64,000 nucleotides of DNA from Proteobacteria bacterium SG_bin6 (GTDB lineage: Bacteria; Pseudomonadota; Alphaproteobacteria; Sphingomonadales; Sphingomonadaceae): positions 5,001 through 69,000 of the forward strand of contig LWDJ01000036.1 in NCBI GenBank assembly GCA_002083435.1. The letters run 5' to 3'. The notes beneath the pieces are model-generated. The model was not told where the DNA came from. It searched no databases and worked only from the letters and a program-made list of their open reading frames with translations. Shown one piece after another: positions 60,296 to 64,000 of the stretch (position 1 is the stretch's first letter; each line of letters starts with the position of its first letter). The position numbers and the translations under genes were made by a program.

Positions 60296-60777
60296 TTGGC
60301 CTACTTCCCCTCGCGCTAGGCCTCGCCGCGCCGCCGGCCCTGGCGCCACAGGCCGCGCCGCCCTCGCCCGCCCCTGTCGCTCCCTATGGCGCGCCGATCC
60401 CGCTTGCGGAAGCACAGCGGCTGCTTGATCGCGCGCTCGCCGCCGCCCGCGCCAAGGGGTTTCGGATGGCGGTCGCGGTGGTCGAGCCTGATGGCAACCT
60501 CGTCGCCTTCGCACGGCTCGATGACACCCAATATGCCTCGACAATGATTGCCCAGGGCAAGGCCGCGACCGCCGCGCGCTTTCGCCGAACGACAGCGGTT
60601 TTCGCGCAAGGTTTGGCCAACGGCCCCGGCGCGCTGTCGTTGCCCGGTGTAATCGCGGTGGCCGGCGGGCGCCCGATCACCGCCAACGGACGCATCGTCG
60701 GCGCGATCGGCGTTTCGGGCGGCACCGCCGCGCAAGATGACGCGATCGCCGCCGAGGCGCTCGGCGAGACGCCCTAA
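60292..60777 (+). CDS. GlcG/HbpS family haem-binding-like protein
   Basis: A 161-residue exported protein. A hydrophobic, Pro/Ala-rich N terminus (IGLLPLALGLAAPPALAPQ) precedes a GlcG/HbpS domain: LAEAQRLLDRALAAARAKGFRMAVAVVEPDGNLVAFARLD, STMIAQGKAATAARFRRTT and GAIGVSGGTAAQDDAIAAEAL. HbpS binds haem and works with a sensor in streptomycetes; most family members have no known role. The ATG overlaps the dehydrogenase stop. Confidence 0.85.
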   Translation: MIGLLPLALGLAAPPALAPQAAPPSPAPVAPYGAPIPLAEAQRLLDRALAAARAKGFRMAVAVVEPDGNLVAFARLDDTQYASTMIAQGKAATAARFRRTTAVFAQGLANGPGALSLPGVIAVAGGRPITANGRIVGAIGVSGGTAAQDDAIAAEALGETP

Positions 60778-60801
60778 GCCAGCGTGGCGCATTGCCGCGT
60801 G

Positions 60802-60837
60802 CCGTTCGAGCCGGTAGCGCACCACCGGCCCGAACGG
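60802..60837. terminator. Long stem between convergent genes, possible bidirectional terminator
   Basis: ccgttcg-a-gccggt (60802-60815) pairs with accggc-c-cgaacgg (60824-60837), a 13-bp stem with one mismatch and an 8-nt loop, midway between the GlcG-like stop and the MerR stop. No T run follows on either side, so termination would need help. Position and stability suggest a boundary element. Confidence 0.45.
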
Positions 60838-60852
60838 ACCCTGGGGCGCGCC

Positions 60853-61650
60853 TCAGGCCGAAGGCAGCGGGTTCGCCCCCTTGGCCTTGGCGATCGCCGC
60901 CGCCTGCTGGATGAACTGGAATACCTGGTGGTCGAACCCCGGATCGGCCTCGCCTTCCCATTTATCCATATTCGCATAGAGCTGCCGCGAACCCTCCATC
61001 ATCGCCGGCGTCGCGACCCGCGCGAAGGGTTCGAGCAAGGCGCCCCATTCGCGCAGGAACGCCTGGGCCTGCTCGCTCGCCGGGTCCATTGGCATCGCCG
61101 CCTTGATCCGGCTGCCCAGATCCTTCCATTTGGCGGCGGTTTCGGCATGGGTTTCACCAAAAGCCTCGCCCATCTCGGCCTGTTTGGCAGCGAAATCGGC
61201 CCTGGCCTCCTCGCTCATGTAACGGTCGGTAACGGTTTTCCACTTGGCGGCTTCTTCGGACATGATCTTGTCTCCCGATCGGATCAGCGAGCACAGGGTC
61301 GCAGCGTCGATCGGCTCGCCGCGATCGATGCGGGACAAAGTTTTGACGAGGATCGCACGCCGCTCGCCCAGTGCTGCAGCCTCGGCCTCGACGGCTTCCA
61401 ACTGCAGGCGGAGCAGCGCGGCGAGGTCGATCGGCCGCCGATCGAACAGCGCCTTGATCTGCGCGAGGCTCAACCCCGCGCGCTTGAGGGTGATCAGCTG
61501 GTGTAGCCGCTCCAGCTCGCCCGCGCCGTAAACCCGCCGCCCGCTATGCGTGCGCAACGGACGCACCAGCCCGCGCGCCTCATAGAAACGCAACGCTCGG
61601 GCGGAGAGGCCGGTGGTGCGGGCGATTTCGGCAATGTCGATCGTCGTCAT
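60853..61650 (-). CDS. MerR family regulator with TipAS-like effector domain
   Basis: A 265-residue activator. The N-terminal MerR winged helix (TIDIAEIARTTGLSARALRFYEARGLVRP, then GRRVYGAGELERLHQLITLKRAGLSLAQIKALF) is followed by a long dimerisation helix and, from about residue 130, a TipAS-like helical domain (EEAAKWKTVTDRYMSEEARADF, then FAAKQAEMGEAFGETHAETAAKWKDLG). TipAS domains bind thiopeptide or other hydrophobic ligands. A dyad lies 17 bp upstream of the ATG. The target besides itself may be the CNT transporter upstream on the same strand, which is inference. Confidence 0.9.
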   Translation of the reverse strand: MTTIDIAEIARTTGLSARALRFYEARGLVRPLRTHSGRRVYGAGELERLHQLITLKRAGLSLAQIKALFDRRPIDLAALLRLQLEAVEAEAAALGERRAILVKTLSRIDRGEPIDAATLCSLIRSGDKIMSEEAAKWKTVTDRYMSEEARADFAAKQAEMGEAFGETHAETAAKWKDLGSRIKAAMPMDPASEQAQAFLREWGALLEPFARVATPAMMEGSRQLYANMDKWEGEADPGFDHQVFQFIQQAAAIAKAKGANPLPSA

Positions 61651-61667
61651 GCCCGCAATGTAGCGGT

Positions 61668-61680
61668 TGACGTTGCGTCA
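61668..61680. promoter_or_regulatory. MerR-type dyad upstream of the TipAS regulator
   Basis: TGACGTTGCGTCA is a perfect 5-bp inverted repeat around TTG, starting 17 bp before the regulator ATG and ending 17 bp after the CNT transporter stop. MerR proteins bind short dyads placed within promoters, so this is a likely autoregulatory site. Confidence 0.65.
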
Positions 61681-61697
61681 GCTTCAAGCGGTTTTTT

Positions 61698-62930
61698 TCA
61701 GGGGATCAGCAACCCCGCCAACGCCGCCGACATCAGATTGGCAAGGCTCCCCGCCAACAGCGCGCGAAGCCCTAATCGGGCGATGACCGGGCGTTGGTTG
61801 GGCGCCAGGCTGCCCGTCGAGGCGATCTGGATCGCGATCGACAGGAAGTTGGCGAAGCCGCACAGCGCAAAGGTGATCACCGCCTTGCTATGGGCGCTCA
61901 GCGTCTCGAGCTTGCCGAGTTCGATGAAGGCCACGAATTCGTTCAGCACCACCTTGGTCCCGAGCAACCCCCCCGCCGTCGCAGTTTCGCCGGTAGGGAT
62001 GTTGAGCAGCAACATCAGCGGCGACAGCGCCCAACCGAGCATCGCCTGAAAGGTGAGGGCAGGAAAACCGACCAAGCCGCCAACCGCGCCCAACAGCCCA
62101 TTGGCGAGCGCGATCAGCGAGACGAAGGCAAGCACCATCGCCCCCACCGCGACCGCGATGCGAACGCCTGTCTGCGCGCCATTCGCCGCCGCCATGATGA
62201 TGTTGGCGGCGCGTTCGATCTCGGGCTCGGCCTCGATCGGCATGACATCGGCGTCGCCGCCATCGGCGGTGTCGGGCATGATGATCTTCGCCATCAGCAA
62301 CCCGCCCGGCGCGGCCATGAACGACGCGGCGAGAAGATAGGGCAGATAGCCGGGTCCAAGCAGCGCGGCATAAGCAGCCAGGATCGTCCCCGCGACCCCC
62401 GCCATCCCGACCGACATCACCGCGAACAACTGTTGCGGCCGCAGGCCGGGCAGATAAGGCGCGATCACCAAGGGGGCCTCGGACTGGCCAACGAAGATAT
62501 TCGCGGCGGCGCACAGCGCTTCGACCCGGGACACGCCGACGATCCGTTCGATCGCGCCGCCAATCCAGCGGATCAGCAACTGCATGATGCCGATATGATA
62601 GAGCACGGACACCAGCGCGGCGAAGAAGATGATCACCGGCAGCGCCGAAAAGGCGAAAGCCGAACCAAAAGTCGGATCGGACGCGAGATTGCCGAAGATG
62701 AGCTTGGTGCCCTCGCCCGCATAGCCGAGCAGCGCCGATACGCCTGTTGCCATGCCCTCGATCGCCGCCTTGCCCGCCGGCACATACAGCACCAGCACCG
62801 CAAGCCCGGCTTGCAAGGCGAAGGCGGCACCCACCACCCGCAGCCGGATCGCGCGCCGGTTGGCGGAAAAAGCGACCGCGATCAGCAAAATAACGACGAT
62901 GCCGGCCAAGCCGATCAGAATGCGGTTCAA
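61698..62930 (-). CDS. Concentrative nucleoside transporter (NupC/CNT family)
   Basis: A 410-residue inner-membrane importer of nucleosides driven by protons or sodium. Helical regions are spread throughout; the family blocks are FAFSALPVIIFFAALVSVLYHIGIM, LCAAANIFVGQSEAPLVIAPYL (with the G-Q-S-E-A-P substrate motif), GMAGVAGTILAAYAAL and KVVLNEFVAFIEL. This matches the eight-core-helix CNT fold. It precedes the MerR/TipAS gene on the same strand. Confidence 0.93.
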   Translation of the reverse strand: MNRILIGLAGIVVILLIAVAFSANRRAIRLRVVGAAFALQAGLAVLVLYVPAGKAAIEGMATGVSALLGYAGEGTKLIFGNLASDPTFGSAFAFSALPVIIFFAALVSVLYHIGIMQLLIRWIGGAIERIVGVSRVEALCAAANIFVGQSEAPLVIAPYLPGLRPQQLFAVMSVGMAGVAGTILAAYAALLGPGYLPYLLAASFMAAPGGLLMAKIIMPDTADGGDADVMPIEAEPEIERAANIIMAAANGAQTGVRIAVAVGAMVLAFVSLIALANGLLGAVGGLVGFPALTFQAMLGWALSPLMLLLNIPTGETATAGGLLGTKVVLNEFVAFIELGKLETLSAHSKAVITFALCGFANFLSIAIQIASTGSLAPNQRPVIARLGLRALLAGSLANLMSAALAGLLIP

Positions 62931-62999
62931 GCGATGCCCCGGTAGCTCACCAAATCACGCGCACCATACACGCCGCGCCCGGCGACGCCAGCGCCCGCC

Positions 63000-63305
63000 T
63001 CAAGCGAGCTTCAGCTTGCTGGTCACCTGTTGCAGCTGCATCGCGACGCCCATGTCGCCCGCCACCTTCAGCTTGCCCATCATGAAGGCGGTGGTGGCGT
63101 TCAGCTCCCCCTTGGCGAGCTTCTTGAAGTTATCGAAGCTGATCCGGACCGTCGTGTCGGCATCGGCATCTTCGTTGCTCACCGCTTCGCCGACGCCGTC
63201 GAGCAGGATCACGCCGGTATCGCCGAAATCGAACTTCACCCGCTTGCCCGGCAGCCATGCCTGTCCCGCCGCTATGATACGCGTCGCTTCCGCCAGATCC
63301 GCCAT
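63000..63305 (-). CDS. SCP2 sterol-binding domain protein
   Basis: A 101-residue single-domain protein: WLPGKRVKFDFGDTGVILLDGVGEAVS, TTVRISFDNFKKLAKGELNATTAFMMGKLKVAGDMGVAMQLQQV. SCP2 domains form a hydrophobic tunnel for lipids or acyl-CoA. The GKLKVAGDMGVAMQL helix is diagnostic. ATG 63305 follows AAGGGGGG. It is divergent from the sulfatase gene. Confidence 0.9.
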   Translation of the reverse strand: MADLAEATRIIAAGQAWLPGKRVKFDFGDTGVILLDGVGEAVSNEDADADTTVRISFDNFKKLAKGELNATTAFMMGKLKVAGDMGVAMQLQQVTSKLKLA

Positions 63306-63435
63306 GTGCCCCCCCTTGTCCCGGCCCGCGCCGCCGCGCAAGCCCTTGGCGCGTCACGCAACGGCTAACGCCATCGACAAACTATTTGCATTCGGCCTGC
63401 CGTTTGGCAAGTTGCGGCGGATAAGGAGCAGGCCG

Positions 63436-64000
63436 ATGCGCAAGCGCTGGATCGTGCTGGGATTTACGGTGCTGGCGGCGCTGCTTGGATATGGCGCCTA
63501 TCAACGGTACAAGCTGTATCTGCCGGGCATCATCAGCCGCTGGCGCGACCCCATCGCGGCCAATCATCCGGTCACCTGGTCGGCCGGCCCCAAGCAACCC
63601 TCCGTCGGCCACCGGCCGCCAAACATCGTGCTGATCCTTGCCGACGACCTGGGCCATAACGACATCAGCTTCTATGGCGGCGGCGTGGCGCATGGCGCGG
63701 TGCCAACCCCGGCGATCGATTCGATCGCGCGTGAGGGCGCCAGTTTCGCGATCGGCTATGCCGCCAACGCCACTTGCAGCCCATCACGCGCCGCGATCCT
63801 TACCGGGCGCTATCCGACGCGCTTCGGGTTCGAATTCACCGCGGTGCCCGTCGGCTTCGCGCGCGCCGTCAGCCGGGGCGAGCGCCCCGCCGATGGCCGC
63901 CCGCCGGTGCTGTTCCACGAAGAGCGCACCCAGGGGCTGATCGATTACCCGCAAATGGGCGTGCCCCCATCCGAACGCACCCTCGCCGAGCTGCTGAAGG
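63436..64000 (+). CDS. Arylsulfatase-family protein (3' end outside window)
   Basis: The first 188 codons of an alkaline-phosphatase-superfamily hydrolase. An N-terminal membrane helix (RKRWIVLGFTVLAALLGYGAY) is followed by PPNIVLILADDLGHNDISFYGG (metal-binding Asp70 and Asp71) and CSPSRAAILTGRYPTRFGF; CSPSR (114-118) is the sulfatase signature whose Cys is converted to formylglycine. AAGGAG precedes the ATG. The frame is open at the right edge. Whether it acts on sulfated sugars or small aryl sulfates cannot be told from this part. Confidence 0.9.
   Translation, partial: MRKRWIVLGFTVLAALLGYGAYQRYKLYLPGIISRWRDPIAANHPVTWSAGPKQPSVGHRPPNIVLILADDLGHNDISFYGGGVAHGAVPTPAIDSIAREGASFAIGYAANATCSPSRAAILTGRYPTRFGFEFTAVPVGFARAVSRGERPADGRPPVLFHEERTQGLIDYPQMGVPPSERTLAELLK

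Overview
The window is a GC-rich (roughly two thirds G+C), gene-dense stretch of chromosome from an alphaproteobacterium, most likely a sphingomonad (Sphingomonas or close relative). The evidence is gene content: a DUF4167 protein, a GltX/GluQRS pair, an EgtB-EgtD ergothioneine pair, GMC and sterol-desaturase family enzymes, a POT peptide transporter with an inserted domain, a TonB-dependent receptor, and dispersed 'cctcccc..ggggagg' palindromes between genes. This assignment is inferred from family knowledge only. No rRNA, CRISPR array, prophage or replication origin was seen.

Layout. 1-2.6 kb: end of a polysaccharide flippase, a CBS protein, a small membrane protein and DUF4167. 2.8-6.3 kb (minus): prmC, prfA and hisS, with palindromic repeats between and partly inside them. 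6.3-9.6 kb: DUF1345 protein, M61 peptidase, inorganic pyrophosphatase. 9.6-12.4 kb is the only clearly disturbed segment: a broken GST next to an intact MAPEG gene and its divergent HxlR regulator, an internally deleted IS3-family element, the last codons of trbI with the DUF2274 gene that normally follows it, and then a tRNA-Thr gene. It reads as the scar of a conjugative element. 12.6-20.3 kb: a tiny conserved protein, two tandem paralogous exported proteins resembling degenerate aspartic proteases, recQ, a BLH-type phosphatase-like protein, sterol desaturase, GMC oxidoreductase, DUF523. 20.4-22.9 kb: amtB-glnK with a sigma-54 promoter and an intrinsic terminator. 22.9-31.4 kb: DUF2007/PPOX pair, a TPR protein of lower GC, tldD, DUF3224 and zinc-finger genes, VOC protein, an ABC ATPase without a permease, TrmH-family methyltransferase, nadB, prs.

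31.4-45.6 kb: YcxB-like protein, gltX, an FMN reductase overlapping a SorA/SorB-like sulfite dehydrogenase pair, a GH68 fructosyltransferase divergent from a lone xanthine-dehydrogenase-family large subunit, hemH, phbB, glycine-zipper protein, phytase-esterase-like protein overlapping rpmB tail to tail, tadA, nnrU, POT transporter. 45.7-54.5 kb: nitroreductase, short GntR regulator, acyl-CoA dehydrogenase, tsaC, msrA, galE, TonB-dependent receptor, HpcH/CitE lyase. 54.6-64 kb: repeat, HNH nuclease, gluQ, HIG1 protein and a PduO-type adenosyltransferase that appears to start at CTG, then egtB-egtD, hydroxybutyryl-CoA dehydrogenase with a GlcG-like protein, a MerR/TipAS regulator with its own dyad, a CNT nucleoside transporter, an SCP2 protein and the start of a sulfatase.

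Most of the window is ordinary core genome. The observations most worth a second look are the element scar at the tRNA, the palindrome family that supplies the prfA ribosome-binding site and the prmC N terminus, the paired aspartic-protease-like proteins, the changed HisS C-terminal domain, the FMN reductase-sulfite dehydrogenase operon, and three TTGCA repeats spaced exactly 10 bp apart. No clearly new defence or signalling system could be demonstrated.
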